The position numbers and the translations under genes were made by a program. The notes under the pieces were generated by a model. That model worked only from the letters and a program-made list of their open reading frames with translations. It did no database searches and had not been told where the DNA came from. Below are positions 33,725-45,282 of a stretch of 64,000 nucleotides of DNA, piece after piece. The DNA comes from Spongilla lacustris (Eukaryota > Porifera > Demospongiae > Spongillida > Spongillidae). Location: assembly GCA_949361645.1 (NCBI GenBank), contig OX442437.1, positions 1,632,296 through 1,696,295 on the forward strand, given 5' to 3'. Each line of letters opens with the position of its first letter. Within the stretch, counting starts at the first letter, position 1.

Positions 33725-34005
33725 GGGTACGCTCTTATTGGTGAATTATAAACCCTTAAAAACACCTTTGTTCTCGGTTACTCAATTTACTTTCTAGTAA
33801 GTGCATAGCAGCTCTAGAATGTAGGTATGAGGTCCTAAGAAAAATAGTGTGCCCATTCTGCCCAGATATCACTTTATAGATCCATCACACAGTGCAATAC
33901 ATGCACACATTCACTTGTATGAAATACGGTCCATTTATTTTGCGCAATTGTGCAACCATATCATGATCAATTGTTATAGGACAAATAGTGTATTAAGGGT
34001 GTTTA

Positions 34006-34567
34006 TCAACTAAGCAGACTGTTTCTCTCCAGTATTGCACACTTTAAATTTCCAGTCATTACTATCATCTTTAAAAGTATTGCTTGGGGAATGTTCGCAC
34101 ATGACTCGTGATACCATCCCTTGCAACCAGTGCACTGAGCCATCTGTTCCTTACCGTCATGTGGCATGTGGTAGTGATGACAGTATACATACAAATACTC
34201 TGTCTTAGGCTTTCCTGGCTGGATGCTTTTTGAAGGGAAAGGTGTCATTTGTTCACTTCAAACATTGTATTAAATGTGATCATAACTTATCCTGCTCATA
34301 GTGGTGACTTGCTGGGTTTAATTCAAATGCCAAATCAATAGCAAATGCTATTACAAATACTCCACACAATGATCCAATCTGACTTTGAATTTTATGAAAT
34401 CTTGATGTAATCCATGAGTTGCTACAGCATAACAAAACAGCAATTTGCATCTCGACATCCATAGGTATTTGCTGCATGTCAAACACATTAACATACAGGA
34501 TTGGGTGTGAATTGGAATGAAGGACTCTAGGAAATGATAAATTCTGCCCTAGCAATGTGCTATACAA
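34006..34567 (-). pseudogene. Ulp1-like cysteine protease tail plus PHD finger
   Basis: The minus strand at about 34400–34280 encodes QIGSLCGVFVIAFAIDLAF, resembling the catalytic-cysteine region of C48 (Ulp1/SENP) proteases, where Q-x-G/N-x-x-D-C-G is usual; here the D is replaced by L. Stops of the TGA type follow at S-H-L-I-Q-C-L. In another frame 34248–34006 encodes a PHD finger (YCHHYHMPHDGKEQMAQC, CKGWYHESC). Ulp1 plus PHD is a combination I associate with repetitive genes in cnidarian and sponge genomes. The frame breaks and TGA codons mark it as decayed. Confidence 0.65.
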
Positions 34568-34782
34568 ACTGTCTTGATGTACACAAATGAAACCAATTAG
34601 TTGTCAGTGTATTTATATGCACAGTGCTGTATGACTGTGTGATATAGTCCACTTTCCAACGAATGGATACATTCAAGTGATGATGTCATAGAACTTTTCA
34701 ACCATAGAACTGCAAGATAATGACAAAAATAGTCTTGTCATGCTTTGTCATTCTGTTAAGTAGAACTTGAAGAAATAATTAA

Positions 34783-35752
34783 CACCGGTTCCGTGAAATT
34801 AGACGACTTTTTCGGCCTATTTTGTCGAACTCACTGTTTGGAAAATTAGTCGCAACGGTACCAATTGTCACTAATACCAGTGTACGAAGTAGTTCAACTC
34901 CTTAGACGATGTTTGGAGTTACTGCCAGCCTTGTAACTACTTCCGCTGAGGACCTACATTTGTTTACAGTCGAGAGGGTAAAGACCTTACCGGAAACGGG
35001 ACACTTTTTTCTGACAAGGTTTCTGAGTCTAAAAACAGTATCTAAGTGTTCAACTGGATAGGATAGGTAGCGCTTCAAACAATTCTGGCAGTAACTCATC
35101 TTGCTAGCGTTGAAACAGACACTAAACTTCTTTGGATCTCGACTCCAGACCCAAATATTGGTTGTGCACAGGCCTAAACACCTAATCATTAGGCATCACG
35201 TGGGTCACAGACCTAGTTTGGATCTCGACACCAGACCCAAATTTAGTCGTGCTACGTTATAATTAGGCATCACGTGAGTACTATACGCATAAATATGCGC
35301 ACGTGAGCTAAAATACACAGGCTTTTCGTCCGGTTATTGATTTCTCGTACCCAAACATTAATGAACTACATTGACCTACGTAAGCCCTCGAACGAGGTAA
35401 ACAACTGTAAGTGAGTTTTGTACAAGATCTAAGCTAACTGCCAAAACGGTATCTATTGTGGCCTCCTAGTAGTACCAAATGACGTTTAAAATCGTATCCA
35501 TAGCGGCTCTTAATTGCCTAGGAAAAAAGTGTACTCTGCAACGCTTCGTGACCGAAAAACATAAAACCGCATCACTTTGAAAGCATACAGGTAAGTGTCC
35601 ACGATAGATATAAGACAGATGACAACGCCAAATGGCTAGGTGATAGTTAAACTATCTAAAAATATGCTTTTCCAGACAATTGGAGGCCTTGAGACTAATT
35701 TTTAGAAAGTATGGTTCGACGAAAAAGGTCGTCTAATTTCACGGAACCGGTG
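34783..35752. mobile_element. TTAA-flanked TIR element, copy 2
   Basis: Both ends read CACCGGTTCCGTGAAATTAG inward, and TTAA flanks both sides (34779–34782, 35753–35756). At 970 bp it lacks the satellite of copy 1, but its outer several hundred bases on both sides are alignable with it. There is no transposase. Confidence 0.88.
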
Positions 35753-35756
35753 TTAA

Positions 35757-38740
35757 TGAAATTCATCCATTCAAGCAATTATGAGTCATATACATGTGCA
35801 GTTATCATATATAATACATAGATGCATAAGATATACCAACAATACACATACATACACAATATCTATAACCTATAGTTCCACAAAGCACCAGCCATGCAAT
35901 TCCATTCCTAAAATGGAAAATACACACTGTGCCTCTTTACAGAGGAAAGAGGAAAGAACAGCTGCATGCAACTGTTAATTGAAGGCAGCTGGTTTTCCTC
36001 TGTCAAAGCCCTGAACAAGGTTAGATTTTTATCTAATTCTGCTTGAGGAGGAGGAGGACAAAGGAGCATCGCACATTCACTCCCTCTATCCGTATACACT
36101 ACCTGCATGGCATGCACATACATGTAGCTTTCTTGATGTCAGTACTCACCTTGGAGAAGCAACACATCATTCAACTCCAACTCTGCGCAGTTTAGCAGCT
36201 CAAACTTCTTTGTTCTATTCACCTAATGTCTGAAAGAAGCCGTGACGCCACTCCCATGCATGCTTTCCCTTAACAGCTTGACAAATACTCTTGGCTTTCT
36301 CTTCGATTCGTTAACGTTAGGTACTTTACAAAAAAGTTTGAAAAAGGTATTCACGCATAACTAAATGCATCAGTTTAAAGACCATATTGAATGGTTTTCA
36401 AAGCAGTTTTTATCTATTTTGTAGCTTAATCCTAACTGGAGAAACGGGCCTTTAATTACCGATAAAACAATGTATGGCGATTGATGCGGAGATGTTATAA
36501 AAACTGTGATCCCCGTAATGCCGATAGTCAAACGTTCATAGGAATTTTGTCTTTGAATATTTCGATTCCAAATTTAATATGGAGAATGGCATGTTGTAGG
36601 CCTACACAACGAATGTGTATTAGTATTTCCTAATAAGTACGTTACATAGTGCAATTTCAACGTGTATTTATCGATGTATAAAACTATATTTTTCACGTCC
36701 GCTTCAATGTTTCAAACCTATTTAAAAACCAAATTTTCGCAAGTAATAAATGATCTGAAAGACATTGGGGTACGTTTGAGTGCTAAATTCTGTAAAATGT
36801 ATAAATTAATAAAAACACATTGAATAGTACACACGTACACGCTTATACACAAGCACAACTAAATCTTTATATGAACTGCATGAATGTAATATAGATTCCT
36901 CTTCTCCATCATCCCACTGTCCAACATGAAATGATTAATTTCGTATCTCACTTATTGTTCTTTTCAAACAGCACTTTTCCATTAATTTTTTTGTTCATTC
37001 CAGGTGAGATGTTAATTCCACTCCTGCATGCTCTATGCATTTAGCTAATAGCCATGAAGGGTTTTTTAACAAGTATTTTAAAAATAAATTCCAATGTATC
37101 GGTTGAGATTTGAGGAAATGTTTCTTCTATTTTGAATATGGCAAGTATTGGCCTTACTTTTTTAAAAAAGTTTTGCCTCTAGAAACTTAAGTTATCTTGC
37201 TTACTTTGTTCTTCTTGAAGTCTGTATACTGCTTAGTTTTTATTCTCAGTTGATCATTGGCTTTTTTTTGCTGCCATATAAATCTTGCTCTCTTTTTAAA
37301 TATAAGTTTGTTTTGAATTTAATTAGCTTTGCCCAAAAGCCAGGATAATGTTTGAATTGTTTTGTACATTTTCACCTTCCCGTCAATGAAGCCTATACTT
37401 GCATTAGGTGCTTGCAGAACATGGTAATCAACAAGACCAAGCTAGGGTCTGTTCAGATAGCGTATTATGTACAGGAGCAGCTTTACTTGAAAAGAGATAT
37501 GGCATGTGATTGAATCATATTAAGCATTCAGGCTGATCAAACGGTTTTTATATGCATGGTTAACGCATCTCCCGCAATCCTATAACTTACATGGTCTGTG
37601 GCAAAAATAAATCATTGCGCATAGTCCAAAAATTCTGAAAGTTGCATATAATAACGCTCATAGACCAATACAACGATGTAAGTTGTTTATACATAGGTCC
37701 CGAGTATATACCCTCAAAATAGGGCGTATTCATGTGACTCTAAGGTTGATTGGATTACACAATTCTCCAAAGAAGTGTATTATAAATCCAATTACTAGTT
37801 CTCCTAACAGAGTATTGATTCCATTGTATGAAAACCAAATTCTGTTTTAATGCATATCCAGAAATGAGCGGTCAAAGGGAATTGACAATTGTTGCGGTTT
37901 GTACATTCGCGTATACTTCCGGATAACTTCCATAGAAAATGAATGGCTGTTTATAAACTTGATTGTTACTTAATAACGTAATAGGGTACAACTTTTGTGG
38001 CGCTCAATATTGCTTCAGATACGTACAATCTTGATTTAGCTGAACAAAAAACAACTGCTTTGTGTTAAAAATTGTTGTAGTTTTTGTGAAAATAGCACTT
38101 TCCATAGACGCGTATGAAAAATCACCTTTTTCACACCTAATTAATGTATTCTGTAGCTCATAATTCCTACACCAGTTTAGATTCAGATTTTGTGGGCCCC
38201 CAGAATAAGAGACCATGCAGTTCAATAATTTTTAGAGATATTTATAAATTTTTACCTAGTATAGATTTCGGCCATTTGAATTTTAAATTGTTTTGGGTCA
38301 CAAGGACTAAGAGCTAATTAGCGCCATCTTGTTGAGTGTTTTAAAAGTCGTTTCCATGGATACGTAATATGGCGACATTCAACATAATTAATTAACTTTT
38401 TCAAAAATAAATAACGAGATAAATAATTGAAATATTAAAAATGAAATACATTCGTTAATAAATATTTATTTCAATTAATAGTTCATAATATTGTACTAAC
38501 ACAAACAAGTAATATACCTTGCTTGTGGTACCCAATACAGAGGCAGCATTGCCGTGCTGTAGTGCAATGGACACTCTTTGGAGAAGGAATGAGAGGGACT
38601 GGTAGCTAGCTCGCTATAGCTGGCTCGAGGTCGACTCGAGTCCAGGACATCTATTCGATATTCGCTGGCTGTACCAAGGACTACTAACTACTAGCATTAG
38701 TCGTTGGCTGTACCAAGTGAGAGTATACATGTAAGTGTAT
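35757..38740. other. No recognised gene
   Basis: AT-rich, with only short frames in either strand. Nothing with domain, splice or repeat support was found, apart from a frame at 35908–36123 (minus) that has no motif. Confidence 0.4.
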
Positions 38741-38749
38741 TCGTCCACT

Positions 38750-38808
38750 TCTTCGCGTGCGCGTGTTCTGTGCGAGCGTGTGTGCGTGTGTATGTATGTG
38801 AGCGCGCG

Positions 38809-38857
<49 letters not shown>

Positions 38858-39050
38858 ACGCGCAGATTTATTTATCTGTGGTGTAAGTGGCTATGAATTT
38901 TTCCACTCTCCCTCAGTCTGCATGTATGTGTGTGCATGGGTGCGTGTGTGCGTGTGAGCGCGTGTGTGTGTGTATGCATGTATATATATATGTATGTATG
39001 TATGAATGTATGATGTATGTATGTATCTATGAGCTGTATATGTTCAGTGT
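38750..39050. repeat. TG/GTAT microsatellite tract
   Basis: Contains an almost uninterrupted TG run at 38816–38855 and imperfect GTGTG/TATG repeats to about 39030. Confidence 0.95.
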
Positions 39051-39063
39051 ACATACCAATGTG

Positions 39064-39740
39064 AAGGTACCATAGTTATAAGGTGTGACTGTTTACAAAT
39101 GGGTTATTGTGTCAGTGTGTGTTCCATGTGGTATGTGTATTTGTAGCAGGCTTTGTTACGTGCATGCAATGTAACATGCACATGTGGATATGTAGAAAGT
39201 TGGCAACAAACTCAAATGAATGTTGTGCATGTGTTGTATTGGATTATTGTATTCATTGTGATCAACAACAGTTTTTTTGATGTTATGTGTTTTAGTGTTT
39301 GCATGTTGTGTCATATCGAGAAGTCGCCCATACATGTGTACATTGGCGTTTATGTCATGATTTATTATTTTGAAATAAGTTTCACTGTGATGCAATCAAG
39401 GGATGCTACATTTGTATACAAATATCAAGATAAATTGTATTTGTACATGCTCATACAAGTATACATACATGTATTTCTGTATGTGTAAACATATGGTCTA
39501 GCTAATCGTTGTGTGCATATTTATGTCTGTTTGCATTGTATGTGTGTTACATATGGACAACATTTCAACAACTCAGGAGACAAGGTGTATGGCTGAGGTA
39601 TCTTGACCCTGAATACCACAAATGCAATAGTGAAAAATGTGAAGCCAGAACACAGTAAGACTGTAAGGCTGTGTGTGTATATGTGTGTGTGTTACCAGTG
39701 TGATAAGGGAGTGGCTCAAACATGGCACTGACCTTGGTGA
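39064..39740. other. No recognised gene between microsatellites
   Basis: Unique, T-rich sequence with no supported coding region. Confidence 0.4.
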
Positions 39741-39744
39741 ACAT

Positions 39745-39780
<36 letters not shown>

Positions 39781-39925
39781 ACAACACAGAAACTTGTACA
39801 CTGGTGTGCGTGTGTGGTGTGTATGTGTGTGTGTGTGTGTGCGTGTACAAAAGTGTGTACAAATTTTCTGTATGTGTGTGTATGTGTGTATGTGTGTGTG
39901 TATGTGTGTGTGTATGTGTGTGTGT

Positions 39926-39964
<39 letters not shown>

Positions 39965-39965
39965 T
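39745..39965. repeat. CA run followed by TG tract
   Basis: (CA)n at 39745–39783, then TG-rich sequence at 39805–39963. The two are complementary and 20–40 bases apart, so they could pair as a hairpin. Confidence 0.95.
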
Positions 39966-40094
39966 GATGCACTACACTAAGTCCTGTGAAGCCTGAGGTA
40001 GAGGCACCAGCTATACTATCATGAAATAAATTTCAAAAGCTATCTTTACTAAGACCACCAACTCTGGTATATTAGTGATTGCTTTGATTGCTTG

Positions 40095-40300
40095 TGTGTG
40101 TTGTACATCTGTATGGCTGTACCAGTACATAACATTTGTGTGTGCATATGTCTATGTGTGCGTGTGCATGTGTTTGTATGTGTGTATGTATGTGTGTGTG
40201 CATGTGTGTATGCATGTCTGTGCATATGTGTATGCATGTGTGTGTATGCGTATGTGCATGTGTGTGTATGTGTGAGAGTACATGTATGTGTGTGTATAGA
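40095..40300. repeat. Imperfect TG/TATG microsatellite
   Basis: Irregular GTGTATG and TGTGCATG repeats over about 200 bp. The frames through it code only Val/Cys/Tyr or His/Thr runs and are artefacts. Confidence 0.93.
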
Positions 40301-40537
40301 AAGCTTTCCAATGCTACAGTGTAAGTGGTGTCCTTACATAGCCCCTATTTCATCTAGGGAGCATTATTGGGAAGCCTTGCATATTGTGGCAGTGAAATTA
40401 TTGCTAACCTATCACTACAGATTATGGCAGGACTGGGGAATGGAAAGTTTACATAAGACTAGCAGCTGAATGGTGGTGATACATGTACATGTAGTTCCTT
40501 CCCAGCACCATGGCTATACTTCAGAAGGACAGCACTA

Positions 40538-41920
40538 TCAAGTATATACATGTAGGAAGGTATTAAAAGTTGGGGGGTGAAAATTAATGGGCGTGTCTGG
40601 GAGGGGGCTCTTGGCCCTGGAACGCGTGGTGACAGCCATGGCCGTTCCTGACTGGGATCTCCAACCCCCTTGAATTAGTGTCCCCAGTGTAGGCATATCT
40701 GTTCCTAGGAGGACGTCAACTGGTAAATTACTGGATACAGCTGCCACTGTGGAGAACTCCTGGCCATCAACTTCAATGTACACTTTAGCCATGGGATACT
40801 CCGTGAAGTCTCCATGTGCACAGCGGACAACTGTGGACTTCTTTAAGAGCTCCTCTTTGCATACGAAACGGCTATGAACCATTGTCCTCGAGCAGCCAGT
40901 ATCTAGTAGGATCTCTCCAGCCCGCTGTCCATTCACTGCCCCTGCTTGATACAAGCCTTCTTTCCACCTCCCACAAAACAGAGCGTTATTAGGACATTGC
41001 CTTGACATATGCCCCTTTTTCCCGCAAGTATAACACTGTGGAACCCACTTTCCCTCTCTCTGCCCCTTCTTAACATCTAGTGGGAACCCCTTTTCACTAG
41101 GGAGTCGCTGGGTTGGCTCACTCCTTTTTAAACTTTCGTAGTGATCCCTCTGATCCCTTGACCATGGCTTTCTCCCATGATCCGCTGGTGGCAGAGTCAT
41201 CTCACTGCCCCGCCTCCTTGCACGTAGATAACTGTCCGCAAGCTCCGCTGCATCTGCAGACGTCTTGGGCTTTCTCTCAGAGACATGGATCAGAACATCT
41301 GTGGGTAGTGAACCCAGGAGCTGCTCCTTGACCAGCATATCGCGAATCTCATCCACGGTCCTGCAACCCTTGGTCCACTTCTGTAACAGATCGGTCAGCC
41401 TTACCGCCAACTCACCCACCGACTCTCCCTCTTTCTTTGACGATTCCCGAAATCGCTGCCGGTACGTTTCTTCGGAGATGTCATAGCGTCGCAGTATGGC
41501 CTCTTTTAGCTTCTCGTACCTCCCTGCATCTTCCGTCTTCATCGCGGCATAGGCCTGCTGCGCTTTCCCCGTCAACTGAGGAGCCAATTTCACAGCCCAT
41601 CGCTCCTCCTTTACCTCGTAGGCCCGCATCACACGCTCGAAGGTTGTCAGGTACGCCTCTATGTCGTCCTGCTCGGTAAGTTTTACTAACTTACCTTCCC
41701 CTTCGAGAATCTTGATTGATGGTGCCATAGCTTCGTCCATACGATCGCGACGTGTGTCCTCCACCAATTGTCGTAGCATATCCATCTGCTCCATCACCTG
41801 CTTCCTTTCTTGTTCCGCAAGCTCCTCGAGCTTCCTTTTCTCGTCCTCATGATGCTTCTCCCTCTCCTGTCGATCCTCAATTAGCATCTTCATCAAATCG
41901 GCAATGTTCTGCTCCGCCAT
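40538..41920 (-). CDS. gag: Gypsy E gag–protease with SCAN-like domain
   Basis: I start at the ATG at 41920 (460 codons); the frame is open further upstream into the leader. Domains in order: a strongly charged coiled coil (about residues 10–60), a helical capsid N-domain, a SCAN-like capsid C-domain (about 145–235; ETYRQRFRESSKKEGES, then EQLLGSLP), a CCHC zinc knuckle CYTCGKKGHMSRQC (about 296–309), and an aspartic protease with LLDTGCSRTMV (Asp about 340). Known: vertebrate SCAN domains derive from the gag of Gmr1-like gypsy elements, which this resembles. The tail after the protease is not conserved and probably reflects the truncation. Uninterrupted. Confidence 0.88.
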   Translation of the reverse strand: MAEQNIADLMKMLIEDRQEREKHHEDEKRKLEELAEQERKQVMEQMDMLRQLVEDTRRDRMDEAMAPSIKILEGEGKLVKLTEQDDIEAYLTTFERVMRAYEVKEERWAVKLAPQLTGKAQQAYAAMKTEDAGRYEKLKEAILRRYDISEETYRQRFRESSKKEGESVGELAVRLTDLLQKWTKGCRTVDEIRDMLVKEQLLGSLPTDVLIHVSERKPKTSADAAELADSYLRARRRGSEMTLPPADHGRKPWSRDQRDHYESLKRSEPTQRLPSEKGFPLDVKKGQREGKWVPQCYTCGKKGHMSRQCPNNALFCGRWKEGLYQAGAVNGQRAGEILLDTGCSRTMVHSRFVCKEELLKKSTVVRCAHGDFTEYPMAKVYIEVDGQEFSTVAAVSSNLPVDVLLGTDMPTLGTLIQGGWRSQSGTAMAVTTRSRAKSPLPDTPINFHPPTFNTFLHVYT

Positions 41921-42086
41921 TGTCTCTGATGAAATCGCTGTACCGTAGCCTTCCTTGTAAGAACGTCCTGACCTCAGTGACATACACAAGTAACTTACGA
42001 CTACCCAGTGCCTTGCTATATGTCTCCACAATACGATGGGTCTCGTCGAACCGCTGTCTCCGAATTATCCCACTTCTGACACCAAA

Positions 42087-42338
42087 TGTGAAGGTTCGCC
42101 GACGTCTTAAGGTACAGCTTGCGCATGAGAATCCGGAAGATAGCAGCAAACTATATAATATGCACACTTAAACCAAGATCAAGATACCTTGTACAGGCAA
42201 CAACTCTATCTTATACCAACACTATACAAAAGAACAAAACAACAATGTTCTCGCAGATCGCACAATAGAGGCCCCCCGCTGCGGCATCCTCACCAGGCGG
42301 CTTATTTATGAATAGCGCCAGGCCCCCGGCCGACCACA
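42087..42338 (-). repeat. Gypsy E 5' LTR
   Basis: On the minus strand it runs from TGTGGTCGGCC to CCTTCACA (252 bp). No partner copy exists in the window, so the outer edge is inferred from TG/CA and from LINE coding sequence resuming beyond it. Confidence 0.7.
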
Positions 42339-42767
42339 TGAATATTCTTAACTTCCACACCAGGTTCCCAGTCCTCCACACCATGAGAAGAGACAAACTG
42401 AAGACTCTCACTCAGCAACTTCAGGAACGATGTCTTTGCACAAATGGCATCAGAGATGGAAGCAATGTCACCTATCCGTGAACCCAGCAAAGTGGCTTTG
42501 GCAGGATCTACTTACCAAATTCCAGGTGAACAGACTGCAAAAGTGCTTATGACTTCAGTGAGTTCTGGGCCAATGTCACATGCCTCCTACTTGATTACCT
42601 CCAAGTCATGGGCGATATCCTCACATGACCCACCTAAGGCACTATCGTCATGGTAGAACATATGCAAGAGACAGCATACTGAGTGAAGACTTAGACAATC
42701 AAATAGAGGACCAAGGGGGTCTCCCTGTTGAACACATTCAGTAGATTGAATATTCTTATCATATCAG
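42339..42767 (-). pseudogene. LINE reverse transcriptase, C-terminal part
   Basis: Continuation of the LINE at 45400–46310 after gypsy F is removed. It reads CVQQGDPLGPL (RT motif), then YHDDSALGG, the catalytic Y-x-D-D block with G-G, then DLEVI and the post-active-site block LLGSRIGDIASI. Two in-frame stops and small frame shifts are present. It is cut at 42339 by gypsy E. Confidence 0.8.
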
Positions 42768-42875
42768 TGTAATGTCTTAACACCAAATTGACATAATTGC
42801 AAAGAACGAACTACCAAAACCAAAAATAATGCATACTCTCCAATGTCCACTGCGCATGCACACATATACCTAACA
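42768..42875 (-). repeat. Gypsy F 3' LTR
   Basis: Starts TGTAATGTCTTAAC and ends TAACA on the plus strand. Confidence 0.92.
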
Positions 42876-42886
42876 CCCTCCCCCTA

Positions 42887-43990
42887 CTCTGTAAGTATTG
42901 TTTCTAAAGTCTCTGAGGAGGCTTCCGTATTCGGGTTGGATATCTCCTCTGCTCTGGATTTTGAATACTGGTGTTAGAACCGGCATTAACTCCTTTGTGT
43001 GAATCAGTTTGGATGGCTGGTAACTCAACAGGAACTGTACTTGTTGCCGGGAGGTTAGAGGTAACTTACTTGGGTGGTTTTGAAACTGAAGGGCATGGCG
43101 GCTGGTGCTCATTCATGGGCTGCAGGGTAGCTGATCCTTCATTTGTCGACTCGATAACAGGTGGCATGTAAGTTTCAGGTAGCAGTAAAGGGTCACCAGA
43201 CTCACAAGGCATTTTACCCTGATCATTAACAGAAGTTCTCAATTGATCCACATGACGTTTCCAAAATGCTCCACTTGACACTTGCACTAAGTATGTCAGA
43301 GGACCTAAACGTTCATCTATTACACCTGGTACCCAGTCTGGTCCATTTCGTAAATTCCAACTCATCACGTTCTGACCCAGGAAGAATTCTTGAAAGGGTG
43401 AGTTACTATCATGGCACGCCTTCTGTTTGGCTTGCTGTTCATTCACACGAGACTCTACATCAGGCCTCAGTAAATCCAGACGACTCCGTATTTTCCTACC
43501 TAGGAAAAGTTCACAAGGAGCAACACTTGTGGTTGCGTGTGGGGTTGGACAATGCGAAAACAAGAAAGACGCCAGACGTTGGGACAATGTTCCACCATTA
43601 CTAGCGTTCACCTGCATGAAATTTTTGAATGTCTGCACCAATCGCTCCACAGCTCCATTCGAAGAAGGATGATGAGAGGTACACTTCATAAACTTCACCC
43701 CGTTCATTTTCTTGAATTCCTCAAAACATCCAGACACAAACTGGGGACCATTATCAGAGACAAGTTGTTCAGGAATTCCATAGGACGCAAACATCCTACG
43801 CAGCTCCTGTATAGTAACACCCTGGAGTTTCTCAACTTGACATCCAAGTTCCACTTCTTCCAAGTTCTCTCTGAAACAAGAATCACAGCAGATCCTGTAT
43901 CTATGTCGAACTGAACTCTCTTCCTTCAATACCCAGCTCCACACTAAAAGGACAACTGTTCTTTAGTCCCACCACCAATACATTTTGAGA
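42887..43990 (-). pseudogene. Gypsy F protease–integrase fusion remnant
   Basis: Reading down from 43990, the protease core is recognisable (F-D-I-D-T-G-S-A-V-I-L-V-S-E-R at about 43925–43875) but ends near 43805. It passes into integrase (GIPEQLVSDNGPQF, then NGAVERLVQTF with the catalytic Glu), which runs open to 43066. Protease and integrase are in different frames. All of RT and RNase H are missing at this junction, and the integrase N-terminal zinc domain is missing too. A tail of the R-R-Y-P-T-R-x-R-K-P-P-x-R-L type follows in another frame near 42900. Confidence 0.85.
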
Positions 43991-44100
43991 CTGATCAATA
44001 TCATCTTCCACCCACTGGGTGTCTGCCGACTTTGGGGCCTGTCTATGCCGTGGCACTTGAGCTCCACGACACATTTTAGCAAGATACAATATATACATGT

Positions 44101-45006
44101 GCATCACATGCAGAATGTTCTACGGCCAGCTGCAGCTGGCTTGCGCTCCGATCGGCGTGCCCCAGACACACAATGGGGTCACCACATTGTCCCTTTACTA
44201 CACTCCTGCACCATTATTTCTTTGCTTCCATGGGTGTGTGGCGGGTGCTCCTTTCCATCTGGACTTGCATGAGCTTAGCTCCATCAGTTGTCAGGCTCGC
44301 CCTCTGTGCCAATGTGTAGTAACCTGGGACGGAGGTCCAGGATGGGGCAAGCGGACGTGATCTCAACGCTACCAAGGTCACTAGTCGGTAGGACAAACAA
44401 CTCCAATCACACACGTGCGAACATACAATATACATGTATACATGTGCATCACATCCAGAATGTTCTACGGCCGGCTGCGGCTGGCTTGCACCCTGACCGG
44501 CGTGCCCCAGACACACAATGGGGTCGCCACATTGTCCCTTTACTACACTACTCCACCATTATTTCTTTGCTTCCATGGGTGTGTGGCGGGTGCTCTTTTC
44601 CATCTGGACTTGCATGAGCTTAGCTCCGTCAGTTGTCAGGCTCACCCTCTGTGCCAATGTGTAGTAACCTGGACCTCAGGGAGACGGAGGTCCAGGATGG
44701 GGCACGCGAACGTGATCTCAATGCTACCAAGGTCACCAGCCGGTAGGACAAACAACTCCAATCACACACGTGCGAACATACAATATACATGTATACATGT
44801 GCATCACATCCAGAATGTTCTACGGCCGGCTGCGGCTGGCTTGCACCCTGACCGGCGTGCCCCAGACACACAATGGGGTCGCCACATTGTCCCTTTACTA
44901 CACTACTCCACCATTATTTCTTTGCTTCCATGGGTGTGTGGCGGGTGCTCTTTTCCATCTGGACTTGCATGAGCTTAGCTCCGCCAGTTGTCAGGCTCAC
45001 CCTCTG
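44101..45006. repeat. About 350-bp tandem repeats, three copies
   Basis: Units start at 44101, 44446 and 44801 (periods 345 and 355), the last partial. They are nearly identical, including a CCAGACACACAATGGGGTC segment. They lie in the leader of gypsy F. Confidence 0.93.
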
Positions 45007-45160
45007 CCCTCCCCGGTGGCAGGCGCTCTCTGTCCTCCCCCGCAGCAGACGTTCTATCCTCCCCAGCAGCAGGCTCTGTCCTCCCTGGTGGCAGGCGTTC
45101 TGTCCTCCCCGGCAGCAGGCATTCTGTCCTCCCCGGTGGCAGGTCTCCCTCACAGCGCGG
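45003..45160. repeat. GC-rich minisatellite in gypsy F leader
   Basis: Roughly six imperfect 25–30-bp units built on CTGTCCTCCCCGGTGGCAGG. Confidence 0.9.
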
Positions 45161-45282
45161 TGGAGCTTCCGTCCACCCAGTCGCTGGGAGCATTTGTCCT
45201 CCACTGGAGAGCTGGGGTCTGACCCTCCTCTCTCCGGGGGGCTGGAACACTTGGTAGCTTGCTGGTTTACCCTAGTCGCCAA

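Larger units (their letters stand above)
40538..42338 (-). mobile_element. Gypsy E: 3'-truncated, SCAN-like gag family
   Basis: The 5' LTR (42087–42338), a TTGGTGTCAGAAGTGGGA primer site, gag and protease are present; RT, RNase H, integrase and the 3' LTR are missing, so the element is cut off after the protease near 40540. It interrupts LINE reverse-transcriptase-associated sequence on its right side (42339 onward). Confidence 0.85.

Noticed and set aside
38614..40470. Many open frames over the TG/CA tracts
   Set aside because: They encode only Val/Cys or His/Thr runs and exist because the dinucleotide repeat has no stop codon.
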